A DNA stretch of 63,622 nt from assembly GCA_910578475.1 (NCBI GenBank), contig CAJTRK010000019.1, positions 1-63,622 on the forward strand, read 5' to 3'. The number at the start of each line of letters is the position of its first letter. Within the stretch, counting starts at the first letter, position 1. Shown here piece after piece: positions 24,693 through 31,839 of the stretch. Source of the stretch: an uncultured Lachnospiraceae bacterium (GTDB lineage: Bacteria; Bacillota; Clostridia; Lachnospirales; Lachnospiraceae). The notes under the pieces are model-generated. The model was not told where the DNA came from. It did no database searches and saw nothing but the letters and a program-made list of their open reading frames with translations. Made by a program: the position numbers and the translations under genes.

Positions 24693-25883
24693 ATGAAAAA
24701 GAGAGTATTGGCAACATTGATGAGCGTAAGCCTCGTAGCTGCATTGCTTGTCGGATGTGGTGATTCCGGTTCAACACCTGCATCGTCATCAAATGATTCG
24801 TCCGCAAACGCAACGGCGACTTCAGGTGATACTTCATCTGCTGACACAGCAACAACGGACACAGCAACAACGGACACAGCAACAACAGGTGGAGATTACA
24901 AATTTGAAATCATCGTTAAGAGCTACCAGTCATCTTACTGGCAGGCAGCCGTAACCGGTGTAAATCAGAAGGCAGAAGAGCTCGGCGTGACCGTAAACTG
25001 TACAGGACCTAACGCAGAAAGCGATATCGCTGACCAGGTAAATATGCTGAATAATGCAATCAACAGCGCGCCGAACGGCATCGGCCTTGCGGCTTGTGAC
25101 CAGGAAGCATGTCTGGACGCTTTGCAGACAGCAATGGACAAGGGCATTCCGGTAGTATGTTTTGACTCCGGTATTCCGAGCGCACCGGCTGGTTCCGTAT
25201 ATGCGACAATCGCAACGGATAACTACGCAGCAGGCGCAACGGCAGCAGAAAACCTTTATCCTGCACTGAAAGACAAGATTGCAAACGCAAGCGCACCTGT
25301 AAGAATCGGTGAAGTAAATCAGGAAGCTACTTCCGAATCCATTACGAGCCGCGGGCTTGGATTCATCGACAAATTCATCGAGCTGGCAACGGCAGACGGC
25401 AAGACCGTAGCGGTTATCGGTAATGAGTACTATGTAAATAACTGCAAAGACAAAGGTGACGAAGCAAGCGCAGATGTTATCATCGAAGTTGCAGTACCGG
25501 CACAGACGACAGTAGAATTGTGTGCAACAGAAGCATCCGTTATTTTGAACAAGGCTGATACAATTGGTATGTTCGGTTCCAATCAGGTTGCGGCAGAAGG
25601 TATTCTGACAGCAAACGAGAACCTTGACGTACTGGGAACTGACCCGGCTACCTCTATTCTGGCAGCAGGATTTGACGCTGGTTCCGTAATCAAGGGCGCT
25701 ATCACAAGCGGCAAGATGTTTGGTGCGGTTACACAGTCTCCTCTGGCAATGGGCCAGACAACAGTAGAAGTTCTTACCAAGATTGCTAATGGCGAAACGG
25801 TATCTGACGTTCCGACACAGGGTTACTGGTATGATTCTACCAATATGGACGATGCTTCCATCGCTCCGAACCTGTATGACTAA
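24693..25883 (+). CDS. Sugar-binding lipoprotein of ABC importer
   Basis: 396-residue periplasmic-binding-protein-like (type I, ribose/galactose-binding) lipoprotein; lipobox LLVGCG places the lipidated Cys near residue 22. A Ser/Thr/Ala/Asp linker follows, built in part from three tandem copies of a 15-base unit (TATTD) at 24843-24887. The binding domain starts near residue 70 (YKFEIIVKSYQSSYWQAAVT) and shows the usual two-lobe pattern (NMLNNAINSAPNGIGLAACD; VVCFDSGIP; AAGFDAGSVIKGAIT; VTQSPLAMGQTTVEVL). It captures the sugar for the permeases. The ligand cannot be read; position next to FucU, FucI and KbaYZ makes fucose or a galactose-related sugar plausible. Confidence 0.93.
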   Translation: MKKRVLATLMSVSLVAALLVGCGDSGSTPASSSNDSSANATATSGDTSSADTATTDTATTDTATTGGDYKFEIIVKSYQSSYWQAAVTGVNQKAEELGVTVNCTGPNAESDIADQVNMLNNAINSAPNGIGLAACDQEACLDALQTAMDKGIPVVCFDSGIPSAPAGSVYATIATDNYAAGATAAENLYPALKDKIANASAPVRIGEVNQEATSESITSRGLGFIDKFIELATADGKTVAVIGNEYYVNNCKDKGDEASADVIIEVAVPAQTTVELCATEASVILNKADTIGMFGSNQVAAEGILTANENLDVLGTDPATSILAAGFDAGSVIKGAITSGKMFGAVTQSPLAMGQTTVEVLTKIANGETVSDVPTQGYWYDSTNMDDASIAPNLYD

Positions 25884-25921
25884 GTAAAAAGTTCTGATAA
25901 CAAAGACAGGTATTTTAAGAA

Positions 25922-25954
25922 GGGAACAGGGATATCAAAACCCTGTTCCCTTTT
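25922..25954 (+). terminator. Rho-independent terminator after ABC operon
   Basis: Perfect 10-bp arms GGGAACAGGG (25922-25931) and CCCTGTTCCC (25941-25950) with a 9-base loop, followed by TTTT. It ends the aldolase/ABC importer transcript; fucU starts 64 bases later. Confidence 0.9.
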
Positions 25955-26018
25955 CTCTGATGATAAGAAAGCTTCATTCAAAATTTTATAATTTTATCAT
26001 GAAAAGGAGGATAATATC

Positions 26019-26459
26019 ATGTTAAAAGGTATTCCGAAAATTCTCTCGCCGGAGCTGTTAAAAGTTCTGGCAGAAATGGGACACAGCGACAGGCTGGTTA
26101 TTTCCGACGGTAATTTCCCGGCAGAGTCTATGGGAAAGGATGCAATTGTAATCCGCTGTGACGGACACGGGGTTCCGGAGCTGTTGGAAGCGATTCTGAA
26201 AGTATTCCCGTTAGACACTTATGTAGAGCACCCCATGAACCTGATGGAGGTTATGTCGGGGGATAATGTGGAGACACCCATCTGGGACACTTATAAGGAA
26301 ATTGCCAGAAAATATGACGAACGCGGCGATGCGGCGGTTGGTACAATTGAACGATTCAAATTCTATGATGAAGCCAGAACCGCTTATGCAATTGTTGCTA
26401 CGGGAGAATCCGCGCTTTATGCAAACGTTATGCTGCAAAAAGGTGTTGTAACGGATTGA
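26019..26459 (+). CDS. fucU: L-fucose mutarotase
   Basis: 146-residue RbsD/FucU-family mutarotase that interconverts alpha and beta anomers of L-fucose so that FucI receives its preferred form. Strong resemblance to E. coli FucU: MLKGIPKILSPELLKVLAEM, GHSDRLVISDGNFPAESMG (catalytic His and Asp region), ERFKFYDEARTAYAIVATGE with the conserved Tyr, and YANVMLQKGVV at the end. AAAGGAGGATAATATC precedes the ATG. It is first in the unit fucU-hypothetical-RhaB-type kinase-parA, supporting L-fucose as one substrate of the locus. Confidence 0.95.
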   Translation: MLKGIPKILSPELLKVLAEMGHSDRLVISDGNFPAESMGKDAIVIRCDGHGVPELLEAILKVFPLDTYVEHPMNLMEVMSGDNVETPIWDTYKEIARKYDERGDAAVGTIERFKFYDEARTAYAIVATGESALYANVMLQKGVVTD

Positions 26460-26490
26460 CCGATAATGTTTATCAATGATAAAATAAATT

Positions 26491-26525
26491 AGTGTGAAGA
26501 ATGCCTCTGATACAGGCATTCTTCA
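26491..26525 (+). terminator. Intercistronic hairpin after fucU
   Basis: Perfect 12-bp stem, arms 26495-26506 and 26514-26525 with a 7-base loop, preceded by AGTG. No T-tract follows, so it may be a processing or stabilising hairpin rather than a terminator. The stem core GAAGAATGCC/GGCATTCTTC resembles the last hairpin of the repeat at 37319-37464. Confidence 0.6.
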
Positions 26526-26587
26526 TCACCGGTTTATTGTGTGCCGGTTTGAGGATTTGCGCCGCAGGCAGATGGAGGGTGATACAT

Positions 26588-27025
26588 ATGTTGGAAAATG
26601 TGGGAAGCATGTTCGACGGAATGCTCGATATGATGAAGAAATTGAAAAAGGCGTCTTATGAGAGCCATATGAAAGGCTTCCGGGAACGGAACGGGCATTT
26701 TTTTCAGGAGATGATACAATATGTGGAGCAGAAGGAGGACAAGGAAGCGGCGGCAAAGGAAGTAGCGGATGTCTTTACCGATGCGGTGAAAGAAACATTT
26801 TCCGTCAGGGGAAAAATCAAATCGCGCACGCAGATAGATATGAATTTCTTCATGATTTACTATGTTTTTCCGGCTGTTTTGCTGGAAGAGAGCGAAGTGA
26901 GCGATTTGATTGCCGGGAGCATTCGGGATGCGTGGGGCGTGAAGTTCAGGGACAGTAACATTCAATACGCCGATTATGATAAAATATACGGCGCTTTTCG
27001 TGAAAAAATATTTGGTATTTTCTGA
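26588..27025 (+). CDS. Hypothetical protein in fucose operon
   Basis: 145-residue soluble, mostly helical protein. It opens MLENVGSMFDGMLDMMKKLK, has an acidic/basic helix (YVEQKEDKEAAAKEVADVF) and a C-terminal half with NFFMIYYVFPAVLLEESE and WGVKFRDSNIQYADYDKIY. No known domain is recognised and there is no signal peptide. GGAGGGTGATACAT directly before ATG 26588 sets the start; an open frame reaches back to 26501 without a ribosome site. It lies between fucU and the RhaB-type kinase in the same direction and is thus probably co-expressed with fucose catabolism and the ParA pair. Confidence 0.75.
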   Translation: MLENVGSMFDGMLDMMKKLKKASYESHMKGFRERNGHFFQEMIQYVEQKEDKEAAAKEVADVFTDAVKETFSVRGKIKSRTQIDMNFFMIYYVFPAVLLEESEVSDLIAGSIRDAWGVKFRDSNIQYADYDKIYGAFREKIFGIF

Positions 27026-27029
27026 TTTG

Positions 27030-27147
27030 GGGACAGACAGATATTTGGGAAACAGACAGATATTTAGGGACAGACAGATATTTGGGAAACAGACAGATAT
27101 TTAGGGACAGACAGTTATTTTGGAAACAGGCGGTTATGTTGAAACAG
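27030..27147 (+). repeat. Tandem ~18-20-bp repeats before kinase gene
   Basis: Six to seven copies of a unit ending in ACAGACAGATATTT. They alternate 17-base (GGGACAGACAGATATTT) and 20-base (GGGAAACAGACAGATATTTA) versions to make a 37-bp higher-order unit, and degenerate at the 3' end (ACAGTTATTTTGG, ACAGGCGGTTATG). The array fills the gap between the hypothetical gene and the RhaB-type kinase, ending at its ribosome site. Confidence 0.85.
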
Positions 27148-27167
27148 AGAAAGGATTGGTTGTTGAT

Positions 27168-28565
27168 ATGGGTAAATATTTTCTTGCAATTGATATTGGG
27201 GCGTCCAGTGGAAGGCATATACTCGGAAGCCTGCAAAACGGAAAAATAGAGCTGGAAGAAGTGCATCGCTTCTGGAACGGCATGGATGATATAGACGGAA
27301 CACTTTGCTGGAATGTAGACAGATTATTTAACGAGATTATCGAAGGTATGAAAAAATGCCGTGAAATCGGGAAAATTCCCGAGAGTGTCGGGATTGATAC
27401 ATGGGGTGTGGATTTTGTCCTGATTGGAAAAAATGACGACCTTATCGGTCAGGCGGTGGGGTACAGAGACCATCGTACGGACGGTATGGATGAAGAGGTT
27501 TATAAAATTATCAAAGAAGATGACCTGTATGCGAGAACAGGAATCCAGAAAGCGATTTTTAACACCATTTATCAGTTGATGGCGGTGAAGAAACAGCATC
27601 CGGAATATATGGAGCAGGCGGAAGCGATGCTGATGGTTCCCGATTATTTCCACTATAAGCTCTGTGGGAATAAAGTGCAGGAATACTCGGAAGCGACAAC
27701 AGGCCAGCTTGTGAATCCGGCAACCAAGGACTGGGATTATGAGCTGATAGAAATGCTCGGTTTTAAGAAAGAAATTTTCCAGAAGATGTACATGCCGGGT
27801 GCGGTTGTGGGAACATTGACTGAAGAAGTCAAACAAATGGTAGGATATGACTGTCAGGTAGTGCTTCCGCCGACGCATGATACGGCGTCCGCGGTTATGG
27901 CGGTTCCCTCCAATGACGAGAACGTATGCTATATCAGTTCCGGCACATGGTCTTTGATGGGCGTGGAAAGGGATGACGCAGACTGTTCCATGAAGAGCAA
28001 AGAGGCCAATTTCACGAATGAAGGCGGCTATCAGGGTAAAATCACTTATCTTGCTAACATTATGGGACTTTGGATGATACAGTCGGTGCGCGGTAAACTG
28101 GCGCCGGAGATGTCTTATGGAGAATTGTGCGAACAGGCTTCCAGAGAGAGCATTACATCGGTGGTGGATTGTCAGGATGAGCGGTTTTTATCTCCGGACG
28201 ATATGGTAAAAGAAATTCAGGATTATTGTCGCGAAACCAATCAGGCCGTTCCCGAAACGCTGCCGGAACTGGCGTCTGTTGTCTATAACAGCCTTGCCAG
28301 ATGTTATGCGGAGAAACTGCGGGAAATCGAGAAGCTGGTCGGCGTCAGATATGACAGGATTCATATTATCGGCGGCGGCTCCAACGCCGTATACCTGAAT
28401 GAACTTACTGCGAAATATACGGGCGTTCCGGTTTATGCGGGTCCGGGAGAAGCGACGGCAATCGGTAATATCCTGACACAAATGATTCAGAGCGGAGAAT
28501 TTGAAGATTTGAAGCAGGCGAGGGCGTGTGTGGCGGAATCGTTTGAAATCAAAGTTTATGAATAA
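27168..28565 (+). CDS. rhaB: Rhamnulokinase/L-fuculokinase, RhaB-type
   Basis: 465-residue FGGY kinase of the RhaB branch, which phosphorylates L-rhamnulose (or, in several Firmicutes, L-fuculose) at C1. Motifs: FLAIDIGASSGRHILG at residues 5-20, VGIDTWGVDFVLIG, GYRDHRTDGM, KAIFNTIYQLMA (RhaB hallmark), PPTHDTASAV, YISSGTWSLMG and the ATP-site IHIIGGGSNAVYLNELTA near residue 402. Start at ATG 27168 after GAGAAAGG. Its product would be split by the FucA-type aldolase at 32868 to DHAP and L-lactaldehyde. Context with fucI and fucU suggests L-fuculose use; no rhamnose isomerase is in the window. Confidence 0.9.
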   Translation: MGKYFLAIDIGASSGRHILGSLQNGKIELEEVHRFWNGMDDIDGTLCWNVDRLFNEIIEGMKKCREIGKIPESVGIDTWGVDFVLIGKNDDLIGQAVGYRDHRTDGMDEEVYKIIKEDDLYARTGIQKAIFNTIYQLMAVKKQHPEYMEQAEAMLMVPDYFHYKLCGNKVQEYSEATTGQLVNPATKDWDYELIEMLGFKKEIFQKMYMPGAVVGTLTEEVKQMVGYDCQVVLPPTHDTASAVMAVPSNDENVCYISSGTWSLMGVERDDADCSMKSKEANFTNEGGYQGKITYLANIMGLWMIQSVRGKLAPEMSYGELCEQASRESITSVVDCQDERFLSPDDMVKEIQDYCRETNQAVPETLPELASVVYNSLARCYAEKLREIEKLVGVRYDRIHIIGGGSNAVYLNELTAKYTGVPVYAGPGEATAIGNILTQMIQSGEFEDLKQARACVAESFEIKVYE

Positions 28566-28616
28566 GCGGCCGCCGCGGAATATGTGGATGGAAGCAGCAG
28601 CTTTGGAGAACAGGCA

Positions 28617-29414
28617 ATGGACAATAACCGGAATACAACGACGATATGTTTTACCAACAATAAAGGCGGGAGCGGAAAATCAACGTCCTGCGCCAACCTC
28701 GGATATGAACTTGCGGCGGCGGGGAAGAAGACGCTGCTCATCGACGGTGATATGCAGCTGAACCTTTCGTTGTCATTTTTTGATGAAGACAGGGTGCTCG
28801 ATATGGCGGAGAGCGGGCAAAATCTTTATTATGCCATACGGGACGGGAAGGACTTAAAGGATTATATCGTTCCCACCAGGTATGAAAATCTCGATTTGAT
28901 TCCGTCTTCTACGTTGATGAGCCAGGTAGAATATGAGCTTTTTACCAGAATGCAGAGAGAATTTATTCTGAAAAAATGCCTGCGCACAATCAGGGAAGAA
29001 CAGACTTATGATTATATTTTAATCGATGCGCCGCCGACGCTCGGCGCATGGGTCATCAATATCCTCTGTGCATCCGATTATGTAATCGTGCCTGTGGAAG
29101 CATCGCCCTGGGGATTTTTCGGCCTGGCAAACATGTTTGATTTTTTGAACCGTATTCAGGATGTGACGGATGCGAAAATTATGGGTGTCTTGATTACAAA
29201 AGTTGACGAACGTAAAAACTATTACAGGCAGGCCAGAGAAATTCTGAAAAATTATCAGGAGATTCATGTCTTCGAGTCTTTTATCCATGTGGATTCGGCA
29301 ATCGAATGGGCGCAGGATGCGTCGAAGCCTGTATCGGTCTATAAGAAATCGACGCGGAGTGCGACGGAATTTAAAAAACTGACAGAGGAGGTCATCGGAT
29401 ATGGCAGTAGGTAA
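28617..29414 (+). CDS. ParA/McdA-type ATPase
   Basis: 265-residue ParA-family ATPase. These proteins bind nucleoid DNA as ATP dimers and position plasmids, chromosomes or protein cargo. The deviant Walker A NNKGGSGKST has the signature Lys16 and Lys21; switch I is LLIDGDMQLNLSL (Walker A' region) near residue 42, and Walker B YILIDAPPTLG is near residue 137, followed by VIVPVEASPWGFFGLANMFD. Start 28617 is chosen for the GGAG 8 bases before it; the upstream ATG 28584 lacks one. It lies 51 bases after the kinase stop, and its end overlaps a small basic protein gene by 14 bases. No ParB, parS-like array or plasmid replication gene is visible. The placement, between fucose catabolism and the microcompartment operon, suggests cargo positioning of the microcompartment; this is inference. 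Confidence 0.9.
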   Translation: MDNNRNTTTICFTNNKGGSGKSTSCANLGYELAAAGKKTLLIDGDMQLNLSLSFFDEDRVLDMAESGQNLYYAIRDGKDLKDYIVPTRYENLDLIPSSTLMSQVEYELFTRMQREFILKKCLRTIREEQTYDYILIDAPPTLGAWVINILCASDYVIVPVEASPWGFFGLANMFDFLNRIQDVTDAKIMGVLITKVDERKNYYRQAREILKNYQEIHVFESFIHVDSAIEWAQDASKPVSVYKKSTRSATEFKKLTEEVIGYGSR

Positions 29415-29694
29415 GGGAAGTATGGAAAGGGCGGCGAAAGCGGCCGGAGCAAAAAAAGCATCGGCGCCTAAGAAAACGGAGAGCAAAGCATCTGTGAAAA
29501 AAGAAGCTTCTGCCGCGAAGACCGCCGGAAAAGCGGAAACGAAAGCAGTTGCGGCAGCGGAAGTGATTGCGGCGCCGTCGGAGGAAGTGTTACAGCAGAT
29601 TATTTATCAGAAGAGCAGCGGCATGCTGGAACGGGAAGCTGCGCCGAACGAGAGATTCGGTCTTGGCGATGAAATGCCGGTTTATTATTTTTGA
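29401..29694 (+). CDS. Small basic Lys/Ala-rich ParA partner candidate
   Basis: 97-residue protein. Residues 1-60 are a disordered, histone-tail-like Lys/Ala/Ser region (GSMERAAKAAGAKKASAPKK and so on). The last 37 residues are different: a helix EEVLQQIIYQKSSGMLE then an acidic-aromatic end NERFGLGDEMPVYYF. The ATG overlaps the end of the ParA gene by 14 bases, with GAGGAGGTCATCGG ahead of it, so translation is probably coupled. Partners that stimulate ParA ATPases (ParB, McdB and others) commonly use a basic N-terminal tail, and McdB proteins are small and disordered. No sequence family is recognised. Confidence 0.8.
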   Translation: MAVGKGSMERAAKAAGAKKASAPKKTESKASVKKEASAAKTAGKAETKAVAAAEVIAAPSEEVLQQIIYQKSSGMLEREAAPNERFGLGDEMPVYYF

Positions 29695-29710
29695 GAAAGA
29701 AAGCAGCCTG

Positions 29711-30523
29711 TTATAAAAGGACACATTTTGCATCACCTTGCAAAACGTGTCCTTTTTTGTGTTGGTGTGAACCGGCCCACATAATTTCTGCTCTTGCATG
29801 ATAGTCCTGCGGATGATTGTGCAGGATTTGGGCATTGGTGATGACGGTCCGCAACAGTCCTTCTGCAATCGAATCCGTGATTTCCATATTTCCCCCGTTC
29901 GTAAAATAGCGTTCCATCGTGTGCATCATGATATCCACACAGCCGCTTTCCGTCTGGTAATCGGAAAGGGATAAAGTCAGTTCGGGATTCATGATTGCAA
30001 ATCTGGGACGCGAGAGATTGTCGTCATAGGCGCGTTTTTCTTTGGTCTTTTCATTCGTAATGACCGCCCCCATGCTGGTTTCGCTTCCTGCGGCAGCAAT
30101 TGTCAGGACGGAAGCAACCGGGAAACATTTTCGGGCGGTGCGGGTGTGTTCAAAAAGCGTCCAGACATCTTCTTCCGGTTCAGCCAGGCCATATGCGACA
30201 GCTTTTGCGGTATCGATTACGGAGCCGCCGCCGACTGCCAGCAGAAAATCGGCCTGCATTTTCCGGCCAAGTTCAATGCCTTCGTAAACTTTGGACAGGT
30301 GTGGATTGGGAACGACTTCTCCTAAAAATTCATAAGTCAACGCTTCTTTTTTTAATGAGTCTGTAATTTCGTCCATCAATCCGGTTCTGAAAACACGCTC
30401 ACTTCCATATGCGATTAGAATTTTGGTTCCACCGTACTTCTTGACGTATGCGCCGGTTTCTTTGTGGGTATCTTTTCCAAAGACAACTTCTGTCGGTGCA
30501 TAAAAGTTAAAGTTGTTCGTCAT
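29711..30523 (-). pseudogene. Truncated iron-containing alcohol dehydrogenase
   Basis: N-terminal two thirds of a BDH/YqhD-type iron alcohol dehydrogenase (full length about 390). Normal features: NFNFYAPTEVVFGKDTHKE at the start, NAD-binding LLAVGGGSVIDTAKAVAYG near residue 92, TIAAAGSETSMGAVITN, and the metal ligand region VDIMMHTMERYF. After ARAEIMWAGS the frame runs into an unrelated tail (HQHKKGHVLQGDAKCVLL). The remaining His ligands and C-terminal helical domain are missing, so the enzyme should be inactive. Start ATG 30523 follows AAGGAGCGGATAACG. The break lies at the parA terminator, and the 5' end abuts an AraC fragment, so this is deletion debris. Confidence 0.8.
29715..29758 (+). 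terminator. Terminator after parA pair
   Basis: Arms AAAAGGACAC+TTTTGCA (29715-29732) and TGCAAAA+GTGTCCTTTT (29739-29756) form a long stem with one internal A.C mismatch and a 6-base loop, followed by more T. It ends the fucU-RhaB-parA transcript. The A-run on the left also allows termination of the converging minus-strand remnant. Confidence 0.85.
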
Positions 30524-30539
30524 CGTTATCCGCTCCTTC

Positions 30540-30797
30540 AAGAATACTTTTCACCAGACGCCGATGGATTATCTGATTCACTACCGCATCGAACAGGCAA
30601 AACGCTTGTTGAGGGAAACAGACGAGCCGGTCACAAATATTGCATTCATGACCGGCTTCCACAGCAGCGCTTATTTTGGCAAGATATTTAAGAAATATTT
30701 GAATGTCACGCCGAAGGAATTTCGGCAGGCCCGTAAAATGGATATGAAAATCAGGACTCCTTCAGAATCCGATACAGCATATCCAAATCATGGTTGA
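30540..30797 (+). pseudogene. AraC regulator, C-terminal fragment
   Basis: The plus-strand frame starting in the dehydrogenase promoter region contains only the last part of an AraC DNA-binding domain: FHQTPMDYLIHYRIEQAKRL, then TNIAFMTGFHSSAYFGKIFK and LNVTPKEFRQARK. The sensor domain and first helix-turn-helix are missing and no start signal exists. The similarity begins exactly where the dehydrogenase ribosome site ends, which marks a rearrangement junction. The end of the frame overlaps the PHP gene on the other strand. Confidence 0.85.
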
Positions 30798-31476
30798 TAA
30801 TCAGTTCTAGCGGGAAATCACATTCCGAAAGCAGCGGCAGGATATAGGTGATATCTCCGACATGCCCTTTTCCGTGACTGTCGCTGGAAAGCAGAACCGG
30901 AAGCCGCATTTTTTTACAGAGCGTAAGAATCTGCATGGAATTGCGGCGGCCGTCCGTCCGATAGGCGTCCGGCATCAGGGAAGCGTTGTTGATTTCCGGA
31001 TAGACGCGGTTTGCTCTGGCGGCGGAAAGAAGCCGTTCATAATCCACCGGAAAACGTCCGTCATCGGGATGCCCCAGAAAGCGTACGCCGGGATGTTTCA
31101 TCGCATGAATACAGGCGTCGGTGTTTGCATCCACCGAGCCAGCGCGGAAGATGGGCGGATGTATGCTGATGAACGCATAATCCAATGCCTGAATCAGTGC
31201 GTCTTCCATATCCACATCGCCTTTTTCGTTCAAAATATTCAGTTCCGCGCCATATAACAGCGAAATGCCGAAGCGATTCCGTTCCGCCAGAAGCAGATTG
31301 CGGAAATAGGAGCTGTCTGCGGCTCCCGGCGTGGCCGGCGCATGGTCAGAGATGCCGAGCACCCGGAGAGAACGCCTGGCCGCCGCGCGCGCCATATCCG
31401 TTATCGTATCCTGTGTGCCGTGGCCGCTGGCAATACAATGGGTATGAATATCTGCCAAAATGGGAAACGTCTGCAT
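30751..31476 (-). CDS. PHP-domain phosphatase (YcdX-like)
   Basis: 241-residue cytoplasmic phosphoesterase of the PHP superfamily, trinuclear-metal type related to E. coli YcdX. Metal-binding motifs: ADIHTHCIASGHG near residue 8, GISDHAPATPG near residue 40, YGAELNIL, ISIHPPIF, FLGHPDDGRFPVDYE, and the final SSDSHGKGHVGD. GAAAGGAATCACC precedes ATG 31476; upstream in-frame codons lack a ribosome site. It is transcribed divergently from the microcompartment operon, and its 3' end overlaps the AraC remnant. Substrate unknown. Confidence 0.9.
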   Translation of the reverse strand: MQTFPILADIHTHCIASGHGTQDTITDMARAAARRSLRVLGISDHAPATPGAADSSYFRNLLLAERNRFGISLLYGAELNILNEKGDVDMEDALIQALDYAFISIHPPIFRAGSVDANTDACIHAMKHPGVRFLGHPDDGRFPVDYERLLSAARANRVYPEINNASLMPDAYRTDGRRNSMQILTLCKKMRLPVLLSSDSHGKGHVGDITYILPLLSECDFPLELIINHDLDMLYRILKES

Positions 31477-31600
31477 GGTGATTCCTTTCCGAAGCGTAAA
31501 TTGATACCTGTGTCCGCCAGGTACAAATTTATTATGGCACAAATCGGGAGATTCTGCAAATTAATCGGCGGGTGAACTGCTTCGTCGTTTCTCCATAAAA

Positions 31601-31640
31601 CGAAAACCAACAAAAACCAATAAAAACCAACCAAAAACAG
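31601..31640 (+). repeat. Four 10-bp phased A-tract repeats
   Basis: Four consecutive decamers of the form (N)AAAAACCAA: CGAAAACCAA, CAAAAACCAA, TAAAAACCAA, CCAAAAACAG. The A-tracts recur with the helical repeat, so the DNA should be intrinsically bent. They lie about 85-125 bp upstream of the -35 box of the microcompartment promoter, in a 363-bp gap between the PHP gene and the first shell gene. Confidence 0.8.
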
Positions 31641-31724
31641 AAAAAGACAGAATTTTTTTCCGGTCCGAATGGATAAATCGGGCAAAAACGGAAGAATAAA
31701 ATGTTGTTTTGTGTTGAATTTATA

Positions 31725-31753
31725 TTGACTTTATCAGGGACATACCTTATAAT
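31725..31753 (+). promoter_or_regulatory. Main promoter of microcompartment operon
   Basis: TTGACT at 31725-31730, 17-bp spacer, TATAAT at 31748-31753. The leader to the first shell gene is about 80 bases. Near-consensus strength suggests negative control, possibly by the DeoR protein encoded in the operon; no operator was identified. Confidence 0.85.
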
Positions 31754-31839
31754 TATGATATGTTAGCAGAGGCAGCGAATTTTGTCCTCATCCAGCTATC
31801 ACAGTCTAAGAGAACGGTTATTAGATGAGAGGGCCTTTT

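Noticed and set aside
27030..27147. Possible CRISPR array
   Set aside because: The repeated units are contiguous and of 17-20 bases with no unique spacers, so it is a tandem repeat, not an array; no cas genes are present.
28617..29694. Plasmid partition remnant as explanation of parA
   Set aside because: No replication, mobilisation or integrase gene and no iteron-like sequence nearby, and the gene is in register with the fucose operon. Not fully excluded, but less likely than a local role.
29711..30523. Functional 1,2-propanediol/lactaldehyde reductase
   Set aside because: The last third, including further metal ligands, is replaced by a short unrelated tail, so activity is improbable.
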